Shown here: in pieces, positions 17,708 through 27,008 of the stretch
Layout: the number at the start of each line of letters is the position of its first letter
Numbering within the stretch: position 1 is the first letter of the stretch
Origin: Agrobacterium tumefaciens
Lineage (GTDB): Bacteria; Pseudomonadota; Alphaproteobacteria; Rhizobiales; Rhizobiaceae
DNA: 64,000 bases
Assembly (NCBI RefSeq): GCF_000834635.1
Contig: NZ_JXQV01000009.1
Location: 310,001 to 374,000 of the forward strand
Reading direction: 5' to 3'
Notes under the pieces: model-generated
What the model was told of the DNA's origin: nothing
The model's input: the letters and a program-made list of their open reading frames with translations, nothing else
Database searches by the model: none
Position numbers and translations under genes: made by a program

Positions 17708-17947
17708 ATGCTGAAGAAACTCTTTGCTGCCGCCATCTGTGGCATCGTTATCGCGTCTGTTGCAAGCCACGCTGAAGCGGCAGGCCCCGGCGGATTTGCC
17801 CGCGGATTTATGTCTATCGAACGAAACGTCGTTGCAGCTGTCGCGCCTGTTGGCAGCGCCTGCACGCTCGATCTGGCGGCATCTCAGATGAGATCCGCAC
17901 TGGATGATTATTTCGCTGGGTTTGATCAGTCGTTTGCGGCCAACTGA
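17708..17947 (+). CDS. Small secreted protein, unknown function
   Basis: This 79-residue protein has a signal peptide (residues 1-25, cleavage after AEA) and a mature part with one cysteine and an aromatic C-terminal helix (LDDYFAGFDQSFAAN). I recognise no family. ATG 17708 is preferred over 17702 because the GGGG ribosome site is then 6-7 bases away. It is followed by a strong terminator and stands alone. Confidence 0.65.
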   Translation: MLKKLFAAAICGIVIASVASHAEAAGPGGFARGFMSIERNVVAAVAPVGSACTLDLAASQMRSALDDYFAGFDQSFAAN

Positions 17948-17977
17948 CCACGCATTTTTGAATACATGACCAACTTG

Positions 17978-18010
17978 CCGCCGTTTCCTCATGGAACCGG
18001 CGGTTTTTTT
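17978..18010 (+). terminator. Rho-independent terminator overlapping the end of the EamA gene
   Basis: The stem ccgccg..ttcc / ggaa..cggcgg with a 4-base loop is followed by seven T. It serves the small secreted gene on the plus strand and overlaps the last codons of the convergent transporter gene. Confidence 0.8.
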
Positions 18011-18876
18011 CTTTCTGCAACGGCTATGCCTGTCAGCGTCAGCAGCAAGGCAATCAGCTGGTAGGGATGCAGGATCTCTCCAAGGATGAGCACGGACAGA
18101 AAAGTGCCGAACACCGGGATGAGATTGATGAAAAGCCCGGCACGGTTAGGCCCGATACGCTCAACACCCATGATGAAGAAGATCTGCGCGACGAGAGATG
18201 CAAACAGCGCGGTGTAAACCGTTATCACCCAGCCTTTTGCGTCCGGCCACTGGGCCGTCTCCTGCGAAACTTCCCACAACAGCAGCGGAACCGACGACAC
18301 CAAGGCGGCCATGGCCGGAATGGCCATCAGCGTGCGCCAGTTAACGACAGGCTTCCAGCGCAGCATCACGGTATAGATGGCATAGGACAGAACCGCGAGC
18401 AGCATGATGGCGTCGCCAATGTTCATGTCGAGGTGCAAAAGTGACAAGAGATCACCGTGGGAGGCGAGAAGCGACACACCCGTAATGGTCAAAATGAAAC
18501 CGATGATCTGGCCCGCGAAAATCCGCGTGCGGAATAGCGCGAAGTTCAGCGCAAATATGACCATGGGAATGCCAGCCTGAATGACGGCAACATTGATAGC
18601 CGAGGTATGTTTCAGCGCGGTGTAGAGCGTGGCGTTGAAACACGTGTAGCCCACTGCACCCAAAGCGAAAAAATAGGGCAACCGCGTTTTTACAACCGGC
18701 CAGTCGCGGCGCAGGTGCGGCAGGGATATTGCGGTTATCACGGCCACCGCTATGGCCCACCGCAGAAATGTCAGAACCATGGGGCTGACATGTCCAACCG
18801 CCAGCTTTCCCGCCACGGCGTTGCCGCCCCAGCACAGTGTGGCAATGATCAAAACGAGATAGGCTCTGGATGACAC
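17989..18876 (-). CDS. DMT-superfamily EamA transporter
   Basis: This 295-residue inner-membrane protein has about ten transmembrane segments arranged as two EamA repeats (about residues 8-137 and 150-285). Typical motifs are visible: LCWGGNAVAGKLAVG near the N-terminus and ERIGPNRAGLFINLIPVFG in the second repeat. The superfamily exports metabolites such as amino acids or drugs; the substrate here cannot be told. It is transcribed alone, divergent from purA. Confidence 0.88.
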   Translation of the reverse strand: MSSRAYLVLIIATLCWGGNAVAGKLAVGHVSPMVLTFLRWAIAVAVITAISLPHLRRDWPVVKTRLPYFFALGAVGYTCFNATLYTALKHTSAINVAVIQAGIPMVIFALNFALFRTRIFAGQIIGFILTITGVSLLASHGDLLSLLHLDMNIGDAIMLLAVLSYAIYTVMLRWKPVVNWRTLMAIPAMAALVSSVPLLLWEVSQETAQWPDAKGWVITVYTALFASLVAQIFFIMGVERIGPNRAGLFINLIPVFGTFLSVLILGEILHPYQLIALLLTLTGIAVAERKKPPVP

Positions 18877-19094
18877 GGATTTTCGACTTTCAGATCAACA
18901 ACCGCCGCTGTTCTGCACCGCCGATTCGCGTTCCGCAAGGAGGCATCGGGCCAAGGATAGCGCCTCGAAACCGAATTGTGCCGGAAAAACAAGGATTCTC
19001 CCCATAAACAGGGTCGCTTTCCGCAAAACAACGCAGTATACATTCGCGGGTTTTAGTAAGGGGCGTTTCAGCGCCAGGAGCAGGAAAGCAAGAA

Positions 19095-20393
19095 ATGACG
19101 AATGTCGTGGTGGTCGGCTCGCAGTGGGGCGATGAAGGCAAGGGTAAGATCGTTGATTGGCTTTCGGAGCGCGCAGACGTCGTCGTGCGCTACCAGGGTG
19201 GTCATAACGCAGGTCATACGCTCGTCATTGATGGCGTCAGCTATAAGTTGTCGCTTTTGCCCTCTGGCGTGGTGCGCCCCGGCAAGCTCGCCGTTATCGG
19301 CAACGGCGTCGTCGTTGACCCGCACGCGCTGATCGCAGAAATCGGACGTCTGGACGCCCAGGGCGTCAAGGTCACGCCGCAGAACCTGCGGATTGCCGAC
19401 AACGCAACTCTTATCCTCTCGCTGCACCGCGAGCTGGATGGCATGCGCGAAGACGCCGCCTCCAACAGCGGCACCAAGATTGGCACGACCCGTCGCGGTA
19501 TCGGCCCGGCATACGAAGACAAGGTTGGCCGCCGCGCCATCCGCGTCATGGATCTGGAAGACAAGGACGCTCTTTCCGCCAAGGTCGACCGTATTCTGAC
19601 CCACCACAATGCGCTACGTCGCGGCTTCGGCGCTGCGGAAGTCTCCCATGAAACCATCATGGAAGAGCTGACATCTGTCGCAGACAAGATCCTGCCATTC
19701 AGCGAAACCGTATGGCTTCTGCTCGACAAGAAGCGCCGCGCTGGCGAACGCATCCTGTTTGAAGGTGCGCAGGGCTCGTTGCTCGATATCGACCACGGCA
19801 CATATCCCTATGTTACCTCGTCCAACACGGTCGCCGGTCAGGCATCGGCAGGTTCGGGCATGGGTCCGGGCTCGCTGGGCTATATTCTCGGCATCACCAA
19901 AGCCTATACGACACGCGTTGGCGAAGGCCCCTTCCCGACGGAACTGCACGATGAAATTGGCCAGTTCCTCGGCGAAAAAGGTCATGAATTCGGCACCGTT
20001 ACGGGCCGCAAGCGCCGTTGCGGCTGGTTTGACGCTGCACTGGTTCGCCAGTCCGTTGCAACCAATGGCATCACCGGCATTGCCCTGACGAAGCTCGATG
20101 TTCTCGACGGTCTGGAAGAATTGAAGATCTGCGTCGGCTACAAGCTGGATGGTCAGGAAATCGAGCATCTTCCAGCAAGCCAGGGCGCGCAGGCGCGCGT
20201 CGAGCCCATCTACATCACGCTTGAAGGCTGGAAAGAATCCACAGTCGGCGCCCGCAAATGGGCGGATTTGCCTGCTCAAGCTATCAAATATGTCCGCCAG
20301 GTCGAGGAGTTGATCGGAGCGCCTGTTGCGCTTCTATCCACCAGCCCCGAGCGGGATGACACCATACTTGTGACTGATCCGTTTGAGGACTAA
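19095..20393 (+). CDS. purA: Adenylosuccinate synthetase
   Basis: This 432-residue enzyme makes adenylosuccinate from IMP, aspartate and GTP in AMP synthesis. Family motifs are intact: the P-loop [10 protein letters not shown] with catalytic Asp, the GHNAGHTLV loop with catalytic His, [14 protein letters not shown] for IMP binding, and the C-terminal base-specificity [12 protein letters not shown] precedes the ATG. The length is standard. It appears monocistronic; the next gene starts 70 bases later and may be co-transcribed. Confidence 0.97.
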   Translation: MTNVVVVGSQWGDEGKGKIVDWLSERADVVVRYQGGHNAGHTLVIDGVSYKLSLLPSGVVRPGKLAVIGNGVVVDPHALIAEIGRLDAQGVKVTPQNLRIADNATLILSLHRELDGMREDAASNSGTKIGTTRRGIGPAYEDKVGRRAIRVMDLEDKDALSAKVDRILTHHNALRRGFGAAEVSHETIMEELTSVADKILPFSETVWLLLDKKRRAGERILFEGAQGSLLDIDHGTYPYVTSSNTVAGQASAGSGMGPGSLGYILGITKAYTTRVGEGPFPTELHDEIGQFLGEKGHEFGTVTGRKRRCGWFDAALVRQSVATNGITGIALTKLDVLDGLEELKICVGYKLDGQEIEHLPASQGAQARVEPIYITLEGWKESTVGARKWADLPAQAIKYVRQVEELIGAPVALLSTSPERDDTILVTDPFED

Positions 20394-20463
20394 TGTCCTC
20401 AACGATCATGTTTGGTAAACCATATCAGGCCAGAACGTCATTGGCCTCGACGAGAAAGTGCTT

Positions 20464-22701
20464 ATGGCGGATTTTGTAGCAGTCATTCGCAAGGCCGTGG
20501 ATGGCTTGGCGAACAATACTCCTGAAAACCGGGCAAAGGTGTACGACAAAGCGCGGAGCGCTGTCGTGCGCCAGCTTGAGAACATGAAGCCGCGTCCACC
20601 CGAAGAACTGCTCAAGCGGCAGATTCTGAAGCTGGACACAGCCATTGCAGAGGTTGAAGGTGACTACGCCGAGGCGCTTCCCGCCGTTGAGGACGATGAA
20701 GATTACGCCGAAGCGGTGGCAGCACCCGTTGCTGCCCCGCCAACGCCTGATGTCTCCTCGCCCTATTATGAGGAAACCGTCGCCGAGGAGCAGCGTGCCT
20801 ATGAGGAGCCTGCAGCTCCAGAAGAGCCCCCGGTCTACGCACCGTTAGAGCCTGCTCCCGTTCAGCCAGAAACATATCACGACGAACCGGAAGCTGAAGA
20901 ACGCTATGTCGAGCCAGTCGATGACTATGTGAGCCGTGAAGCTGAAGCACCGACCTATTTCACGACGGCCACGGAAGTAACACGCTTCACCCCGCCTCAG
21001 GTTGAGGTTGAGCCTGTTGCTGCCGAAGCGGAAGATCACGCCCACCAAAACTGGGTTGGACAAGATACGCCTGCCGACGATCGTGAAACCTATCCGCATG
21101 AAGACACACTTCATCAGGTGGACGAAGACCTTCACCGGGAACCGGCCCGCCCTTCGGATGACAGCGATGTCTTCCACGCCAATATTGCGCAGCCCTATGA
21201 TGCTAGCTACTCCGCCCCGTCACCCTATTATCAGGATGCGGTCGCAGAGGATCAGCGGGTTGAGACGCGCCATGACGAGATCCACTTTGGTGAGGCTCCG
21301 ACCTTTGCCGATGAAGATCAGCGGCATCAAGACCAGCAGACGGGCGCACCAAAGCAGCCCCCTGCTGTCGTCGAAGATTACTCCACCTATTTCCAGGACA
21401 CATCGCTTGACCTGACGGCAAAATCCACCCCAGGCCTGCCGCGCGCCGATGAAGATCCCTTCGCACCACAGTCTCCCAAGAAGGACGACGCGGAGCGCAC
21501 CCCATGGGACGATCTGGAAGAGCTGATCGGCTATGATGGCACGTCGGGCAACATATCGAACAATGCCAGAAACGATGATTTCAGCTCAGGCATCGCCGCC
21601 GACGGCATTCCGGCTTCGGCTTACAGAACGCAGAAAAAACGCAAGCGCAACTATTCGGGCATGGTTCTTGGCCTGTGCGGCGTCGTGCTTTTGGCAGGCG
21701 GCGCCTATGCTCTTTGGACCAATCGCGATGCGCTGAACGACATGGTCGGCGGCCTGGTGCAATCGGCTCAGAACGGCACCGGCACGGCAACGCAAACGCC
21801 GACCGAAACGGCCTCCGCGCCAACCAGCACGCCTGCAACAAGCACACCGGCGGCGCAGACCGGTACGACCGGCCAGCAGCCAGCGTCATCCACCGCACCG
21901 CAGGCGGCTGATGATGGCTCTGTTACGGGCACGAAATACACACAGCGTCTTCTTGCTGATGGCACCGAAAAGGATGATGGCGCAGGCCCTGGAGCCAACG
22001 GCCAGCCAGTGACCGCCGAAGGCCAGTCTGTCTACCAGCAGACCGAAGCGGCACCCGACGCCTCTGCCCAGACGCCACCAGCAACGGGCGCGACGACAGC
22101 TCCAGCCGGACAGCCGACCGCCCCACAGGCAGCAGCTGCGGCCTCTGGCCATCGCATGTTCCTCTATGAGGAAGTGCTGGGCCAGACAGTGCCGACAGCC
22201 ATTGAAGGCACCGTCTCTTGGGGCCTACAAAATGAAGCGGATGCGAATGGCAAGCCTTCGGCCACCGTGCAGGGTCAGATCACCATTCCAGGACGTGGCC
22301 TGAGCGCATTGATCACCTTCAAGCGCAACACCGATCCATCGTTGCCTGCCAGCCATCTGGTCGAGATCGTGTTCTCGGTGGGTGCAGGCTTCGAAGGCGG
22401 CGCAATCGACAGCGTCCAGCGCATTGCCATGAAGAGCACGGAGCAGGATCGTGGAAACGCGCTGATCGCCGTACCGGCAAAGATCACCGATGATTTCCAC
22501 ATGATCGCGCTTAACGATTTCCCGGACGCGTTGAAGACCAATCTGGAGCTGATGCGCACCCGCGACTGGATCGACATTCCGGTATCCTACCGCAATGGTC
22601 GCCGCGCCTTGCTGACCCTTCAAAAGGGTGCTGATGGCAAGGCCGCATTCGACACGGCGTTGCGTGAATGGAGCGCGGCAGTTCCCGCGACCAACCAGTA
22701 A
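20464..22701 (+). CDS. Large acidic disordered protein with one transmembrane helix
   Basis: This 745-residue protein has a short helical N-terminus (VIRKAVDGLANNTPENRAKV), then about 330 residues rich in Glu, Pro, Ala, Asp, Tyr and Gln that must be disordered. A basic patch (KKRKR) and one transmembrane helix (about residues 400-420, GMVLGLCGVVLLAGGAYALW) follow. After a Thr/Ala/Pro linker comes a folded C-terminal domain (about 560-745). The topology suggests a long cytoplasmic tether and a periplasmic domain. No named family is recognised. The ATG at 20464 is preferred to GTG 20458. It shares a terminator with the convergent rpoH. Confidence 0.75.
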   Translation: MADFVAVIRKAVDGLANNTPENRAKVYDKARSAVVRQLENMKPRPPEELLKRQILKLDTAIAEVEGDYAEALPAVEDDEDYAEAVAAPVAAPPTPDVSSPYYEETVAEEQRAYEEPAAPEEPPVYAPLEPAPVQPETYHDEPEAEERYVEPVDDYVSREAEAPTYFTTATEVTRFTPPQVEVEPVAAEAEDHAHQNWVGQDTPADDRETYPHEDTLHQVDEDLHREPARPSDDSDVFHANIAQPYDASYSAPSPYYQDAVAEDQRVETRHDEIHFGEAPTFADEDQRHQDQQTGAPKQPPAVVEDYSTYFQDTSLDLTAKSTPGLPRADEDPFAPQSPKKDDAERTPWDDLEELIGYDGTSGNISNNARNDDFSSGIAADGIPASAYRTQKKRKRNYSGMVLGLCGVVLLAGGAYALWTNRDALNDMVGGLVQSAQNGTGTATQTPTETASAPTSTPATSTPAAQTGTTGQQPASSTAPQAADDGSVTGTKYTQRLLADGTEKDDGAGPGANGQPVTAEGQSVYQQTEAAPDASAQTPPATGATTAPAGQPTAPQAAAAASGHRMFLYEEVLGQTVPTAIEGTVSWGLQNEADANGKPSATVQGQITIPGRGLSALITFKRNTDPSLPASHLVEIVFSVGAGFEGGAIDSVQRIAMKSTEQDRGNALIAVPAKITDDFHMIALNDFPDALKTNLELMRTRDWIDIPVSYRNGRRALLTLQKGADGKAAFDTALREWSAAVPATNQ

Positions 22702-22725
22702 CGCGCAATCATCGTCACACAATAC

Positions 22726-22760
22726 AAAAAGGCCCCGAATAGAAACATTCGGGGCCTTTT
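22726..22760. terminator. Bidirectional terminator between the large membrane protein and rpoH
   Basis: A 14-bp perfect stem (aaaaggccccgaat / attcggggcctttt) with a short loop lies between convergent genes. T-runs on both strands make it work in both directions. Confidence 0.9.
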
Positions 22761-22789
22761 GATTGATGGAAATAAATAGGAAGAGTGGG

Positions 22790-23692
22790 TTACGCGTCGA
22801 CCACACGCAGCGCCTTTGCAGCTTCCAGCGCTTCTTTCTGAACCGCTTCCTGGACTTTTTCAAAGGCACGCACTTCGATCTGGCGAACGCGCTCTCGGCT
22901 GATGTCGAACTCCGTCGACAGATCTTCCAGCGTCACCGGCTCTTCGGAAAGACGGCGTGCTTCAAAGATGCGGCGTTCGCGTTCATTCAAAACGCCCATT
23001 GCCTTTGCCAGCATGCGACGACGCGTCTCCAGCTCATCCTGCTGGATCAGCACGGTTTCCTGGCTTTCGTGGTCGTCCACCAGCCAGTCCTGCCACTGCC
23101 CTGCTTCACCCTCCGCAGCCCGAATAGGCGCGTTTAGTGATGCATCGCCGTGCAGGCGACGGTTCATTGAGATGACTTCTTCCTCAGACACCTGAAGTTT
23201 GGTCGCAATCTCGGTGACGTGCTCTGGCTTCAGATCGCCCTCGTCGATAGCCTGAATTTTACCCTTGAGGCGACGCAGGTTGAAGAACAGGCGCTTCTGG
23301 TTCGCCGTGGTGCCCATTTTCACCAGCGACCACGAACGAAGGATATATTCCTGAATGGACGCCTTGATCCACCACATCGCGTAGGTCGCAAGGCGGAAGC
23401 CGCGCTCCGGGTCGAATTTCTTGACTGCCTGCATCAGACCCACATTGCCCTCGGAAACAACTTCGCCGATAGGCAGGCCATAGCCACGGTAGCCCATTGC
23501 GATTTTGGCGACGAGACGGAGGTGGCTGGTTACCAGCCGATGCGCTGCATCGCGGTCACCATGTTCGGCGTAACGCTTGCCGAGCATATATTCCTCTTGC
23601 GGCTCCAGCATTGGAAACTTGCGGATCTCATCAAGATAGCGGTTTAGACCGGCTTCGCCGGCTGTAATCGATGGCAAACTGTTGCGGGCCAT
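22790..23692 (-). CDS. rpoH: Heat-shock sigma factor RpoH (sigma 32)
   Basis: This 300-residue sigma-70 family factor directs transcription of chaperone and protease genes. The diagnostic RpoH box QKRLFFNLR is at residues 132-140. Region 2 (LVTSHLRLVAKIAMGYRGYG, then GFRLATYAMWWIKASIQEYI) and the region 4 helix-turn-helix (TLEDLSTEFDISRERVRQIE) are intact. Rhizobia usually carry two rpoH genes; this looks like the rpoH1 type but the window does not prove that. A possible sigma-32 promoter upstream suggests autoregulation. Confidence 0.95.
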   Translation of the reverse strand: MARNSLPSITAGEAGLNRYLDEIRKFPMLEPQEEYMLGKRYAEHGDRDAAHRLVTSHLRLVAKIAMGYRGYGLPIGEVVSEGNVGLMQAVKKFDPERGFRLATYAMWWIKASIQEYILRSWSLVKMGTTANQKRLFFNLRRLKGKIQAIDEGDLKPEHVTEIATKLQVSEEEVISMNRRLHGDASLNAPIRAAEGEAGQWQDWLVDDHESQETVLIQQDELETRRRMLAKAMGVLNERERRIFEARRLSEEPVTLEDLSTEFDISRERVRQIEVRAFEKVQEAVQKEALEAAKALRVVDA

Positions 23693-23783
23693 AAAGCACC
23701 CCCTTATCGTTGTTCCGGGCTGGCTCCCTTTTCAGGCAAACCAAATTTGCGTGTCGAACTTCGACCCCACACGAACCCATGTA

Positions 23784-23814
23784 CCAAATATGTATTGAAA
23801 ATACGCGTTTCAAG
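23784..23814 (-). promoter_or_regulatory. Possible sigma-32 promoter upstream of rpoH
   Basis: On the minus strand CTTGAA-N16-CATATTTGG resembles the alphaproteobacterial RpoH promoter pattern (CTTG, about 17 bases, CYTATNTNNG) with one mismatch in the -10. It lies about 92 bases before the rpoH start, suggesting positive autoregulation. Confidence 0.45.
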
Positions 23815-23991
23815 CCGTCGCGGATCACAGCAGCGTTATAAAATTACCTGACCCGTTGCCATGCAAACGGCGCAGACATGAATTCGTTCCGCATTTTTCG
23901 CCCAGCGGCAACTCTGCGCCCACACAAAAGCAGGTGCTCTGCTCCCGCCCCGGGAGTTGCGTGCCTGTATAAGGCTCAAACGTGGTTGTTC

Positions 23992-25014
23992 TCAGCCGCG
24001 AAGTGCCTGTGCCAGCTCTTCCATATCTTCAGGCATATCAGTTTCAAACTCCATGACCTCGCCGGTCCGTGGATGCTCGAAAGCGAGAAGATAGGCATGC
24101 AGAGCTTGCCTTGAAAACCGGTTGACTACTTCCTTCGCCTCATCAGGCAAAAGGTTAGACTTGGTGCGGAAGGCGGCTCCATATTCGGGATCACCGATCA
24201 GCGGATGCCCGATATGCGCCATGTGAACGCGAATCTGGTGCGTGCGCCCGGTTTCAAGGCGGCATTCCACGAGGGAAGCAAGGCAGGTCGCATCCGGCTT
24301 CTCATGATAACGCTCGATCACCTCATAATGGGTGATTGCTTCGCGCGCATCATCGGTATCCTCACGCTTGACGGCGCGCTTGGTGCGATCAGCGCCGCGC
24401 CCAAGTGCGGCATCAATCGTACCGCGCAGGGTCTTGGGGCGACCCCAGACGATGGCCTTATAGGCGCGCTCCAGCGGTCCGGTGCGGCCGTGATCGGCAA
24501 ATTGTGCGGCAAGCTTGCGATGCGCATTGTCGTTCTTGGCAACGACCATGACGCCGCTGGTTTCTTTGTCCAGCCGGTGAACAATGCCGGGGCGCTTCAC
24601 GCCGCCAATGCCGGAAAGGCTGTCACCACAATGGTGAATAAGCGCGTTGACCAGAGTTCCCGTCCAGTTGCCAGCACCGGGATGCACAACAAGGCCCGCA
24701 GGCTTCAGCAGAACGATCAGATCCTCGTCCTCATATTCCACCTCAAGCGGAATATCTTCACCCTTGGGTTCGGGATCTTCCGGCTCCGGCATGGTAATCT
24801 CGATGCGGTCGCCCGGCTGCACCTTCTTCTTTGGCTCGGTCACGGCTTTTTCATTGAGAAAAACAGCCCCCTGCTCAATCAGCGCCTTGATGCGGCTGCG
24901 TGAAAGATCGCCACCGACCTCGGCTGCCAACCACGCGTCGATACGGCCTTCGGCATCTTCGCCGGCAATCAGGACTTTCCTTGCGTCTCCGCCTTGTTTA
25001 AAGGGGTCGTTCAT
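23992..25014 (-). CDS. rluD: 23S rRNA pseudouridine synthase RluD
   Basis: This 340-residue RluA-family enzyme isomerises uridines in helix 69 of 23S rRNA. An N-terminal S4 RNA-binding domain (about residues 15-75; RSRIKALIEQGAVFLN) is followed by the catalytic domain with Asp in VHRLDKETSGVMVVAK, and GRTHQIRVHMAHIGHPLIGD. ATG 25014 (MNDPFKQGG) is preferred; an upstream in-frame extension would overlap the divergent gene's leader. It is divergent from a small membrane gene 39 bases away. Confidence 0.93.
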   Translation of the reverse strand: MNDPFKQGGDARKVLIAGEDAEGRIDAWLAAEVGGDLSRSRIKALIEQGAVFLNEKAVTEPKKKVQPGDRIEITMPEPEDPEPKGEDIPLEVEYEDEDLIVLLKPAGLVVHPGAGNWTGTLVNALIHHCGDSLSGIGGVKRPGIVHRLDKETSGVMVVAKNDNAHRKLAAQFADHGRTGPLERAYKAIVWGRPKTLRGTIDAALGRGADRTKRAVKREDTDDAREAITHYEVIERYHEKPDATCLASLVECRLETGRTHQIRVHMAHIGHPLIGDPEYGAAFRTKSNLLPDEAKEVVNRFSRQALHAYLLAFEHPRTGEVMEFETDMPEDMEELAQALRG

Positions 25015-25053
25015 TCTTATTTTCCGATCACTCAACAATATCCAAGGATCCCG

Positions 25054-25434
25054 ATGACGCAGATCGAGCAAGCCGAACAGGACGACCAGCCGCTAGACCC
25101 GGCCATGGAAAAAGTTCGCCGCAAGATGATCCGGTTGCAGATCGTGTCGGGCTCCGTGATGTTTATCAGCCTTATGGCTGTCTTCGGCGCAGTTGTCTAT
25201 AAGGCCGTCGGCCCGTCTAAGACCACGACAACAACTGCGACGACCACCGTTCCCTCCGATGCGCCGGTTGCCGCCACCGCCAGCCTGCCGCAGGGCTTCG
25301 CCATCGAGAACGTCTCGTTCGCCAACGGCGACATGCTGTTTTACGGACGCCTGGCCAATGGTACGCGCAAGGCGCTGGTCTTCAACATTCAGGCAGGTCG
25401 TTTCGTGGCTGATATCACCATCGATGCAAGGTGA
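25054..25434 (+). CDS. Small single-pass membrane protein (DUF6476-like)
   Basis: This 126-residue protein has an acidic N-terminus, one transmembrane helix (about residues 28-48, IVSGSVMFISLMAVFGAVVY), a Thr-rich linker and a periplasmic beta-rich domain (about 75-126; NGDMLFYGRLANGTRKALVFN). It resembles the DUF6476 group of Rhizobiales by memory. AAGGA precedes the ATG. Its 3' end overlaps the rRNA methyltransferase gene by 11 bases, so the two are co-transcribed. The role is unknown. Confidence 0.7.
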   Translation: MTQIEQAEQDDQPLDPAMEKVRRKMIRLQIVSGSVMFISLMAVFGAVVYKAVGPSKTTTTTATTTVPSDAPVAATASLPQGFAIENVSFANGDMLFYGRLANGTRKALVFNIQAGRFVADITIDAR

Positions 25435-26257
25435 TCTCGCGCTAACGCCAATAACCGACGCAGACGACCCTCGCATCGCGGATTTCAAAGATATCCGTGA
25501 GCGTGATCTGACGGGCAGACAGGGACGCTTCATCGTTGAGGGCACCGTCGTGCTGCGAATGTTGGCCGCAGCCCACAAGGCTGGACGTGATTTCGAGGCA
25601 GAAAGCATTCTCATTCTCGAAAACCGCCTGGCAGGCGTCGCCGATATTCTTTGCGACTTCCCATCCGATGTCCCGATCTATGTAGCCAAGGCATCGGTGC
25701 TGGATGCCATTGTTGGTTTTCATCTGCACCGGGGAATTCTGGCGCTGGGGAAGCGAAAGAGCGACCGGGACATGGGCGTGACCCTTGGCCAATTGCCGCA
25801 CTCATCGCTCGTGCTGGCCGGTTGTGGCATTTCCAATCACGATAATCTCGGCGCAATGTTTCGCAATGCCGCCGCCTTTTACGCAGATGCCGTTTTCCTG
25901 GATTCCACCTGCTGCGATCCGCTCTATCGAAAATCCCTGCGCGTCTCTGTAGGCTCCGTGCTGTCGGTTCCCTATCACCGCGGCGGCGCGGGGCTTGAGA
26001 TGCTGGAAACATTGTCCGCAGAAGGCTTCGACATCTGGAGCCTGTCCCCGGCAGGCATCACTGAAATCCGCCAGATCAAGGCATCGAACAGGATGGCACT
26101 GGTGATCGGCACAGAGGGCGATGGCTTGCCGCCGGATGTTCTCTCGCGGTTTCACACGGCGCGCATTTCCCAGTCCCCGCAGCTTGATAGTCTCAATGCG
26201 GCAACGGCTGCGGCCCTTGCACTGTACCAGATGGCCGCTGCCATGGGTCGCCTCTGA
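25424..26257 (+). CDS. TrmH-family RNA 2'-O-methyltransferase
   Basis: This 277-residue SpoU/TrmH methyltransferase has an N-terminal substrate-binding region (ERDLTGRQGRFIVEGTVVL) and a C-terminal trefoil-knot SPOUT domain with motif 1 ISNHDNLGAMFRNAAAF, motif 2 MALVIGTEGDGLPPDV and motif 3 QSPQLDSLNAATAAALALY (the usual Ser-Leu-Asn of this family). It modifies rRNA or tRNA ribose with S-adenosylmethionine; the exact site is not known. The ATG at 25424 lies within the end of the preceding gene. Confidence 0.88.
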   Translation: MQGDLALTPITDADDPRIADFKDIRERDLTGRQGRFIVEGTVVLRMLAAAHKAGRDFEAESILILENRLAGVADILCDFPSDVPIYVAKASVLDAIVGFHLHRGILALGKRKSDRDMGVTLGQLPHSSLVLAGCGISNHDNLGAMFRNAAAFYADAVFLDSTCCDPLYRKSLRVSVGSVLSVPYHRGGAGLEMLETLSAEGFDIWSLSPAGITEIRQIKASNRMALVIGTEGDGLPPDVLSRFHTARISQSPQLDSLNAATAAALALYQMAAAMGRL

Positions 26258-26370
26258 GGCAAGGCGCAAATGCTGACAAAACGTTAATAACGCGCATTTG
26301 CATTAACCTTGTCTCAAAACCGACCGTTAAGATTTACAATTTAGTAATAGGCGGAACGAGAGGTTTCGCG

Positions 26371-26955
26371 ATGCGTGGCGTATTTGTCGTCGTTTTTCTT
26401 TTGGTAGCCTTGGCTGGTTGCGCGACTGCACCGTCGCAGATTACCAATGCCTGTGCGATTTTTGACCAGCGGGACGGCGTATTCAACAACTGGAAAAAAG
26501 ATGCGCGGGCCGCTGAGCGGGAGTTCGGAGTGCCGGTTCCGGTCATGATGGCAACGATCTACACCGAATCCAGCTTCCAGCCCTATGCCCGCCCGCCCCG
26601 CAACAAGCTGTTCGGCTTCATTCCGTGGGGACGCAAATCCACTGCCTATGGCTATGCCCAAGCGCTGGATGGCACGTGGAAAGTTTATCAGCGTGAAACC
26701 GGACGCTGGAATGCCAGCCGCACTGACTTCACCGACGCAATCCACTTCGTTGGCTGGTATCACGCCAAGAGCAACCGCCAGAACGGTATTGCGCTCAACG
26801 ATCCCTACAATCTCTACCTCGCCTATTATTCCGGCCATGCCGGATATTCCAAAGGCGTGTGGCGTGACAACATCGCCATTCAAAAAGCCGCCCGCCGCTC
26901 CGCCAACATGGCCATCCGCTATGAAAAGCAGTTGCAGGATTGCGGGTATCGGTAG
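26371..26955 (+). CDS. Lytic transglycosylase-like lipoprotein
   Basis: This 194-residue exported lipoprotein has a type II signal peptide with lipobox LAGC (Cys at residue 17). An SLT-type lysozyme-fold domain follows, with the catalytic Glu in IYTESSFQPYA, the GYAQALDGTWKVYQ strand and the LAYYSGHAGYSKG tail. It should cleave peptidoglycan with anhydro-sugar formation, anchored in the outer membrane. AACGAGAGG lies upstream of the ATG. The upstream gap contains TTAACC-type elements (26306-26311) of uncertain meaning. Confidence 0.87.
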   Translation: MRGVFVVVFLLVALAGCATAPSQITNACAIFDQRDGVFNNWKKDARAAEREFGVPVPVMMATIYTESSFQPYARPPRNKLFGFIPWGRKSTAYGYAQALDGTWKVYQRETGRWNASRTDFTDAIHFVGWYHAKSNRQNGIALNDPYNLYLAYYSGHAGYSKGVWRDNIAIQKAARRSANMAIRYEKQLQDCGYR

Positions 26956-27008
26956 AACCCGCACCCCAGCCTAAGCAAAGCGAAGCCCACGCGAAGCGAA
27001 GGGGCCGT

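Noticed and set aside
23940..23956. Inverted repeat near the end of rluD as a terminator
   Set aside because: The stem is short and lacks a T-run on the minus strand.
26303..26350. TTAA-rich stretch before the lytic transglycosylase gene as a CtrA site
   Set aside because: Several TTAA elements are present but none has the second half at seven bases, so the match is too poor.
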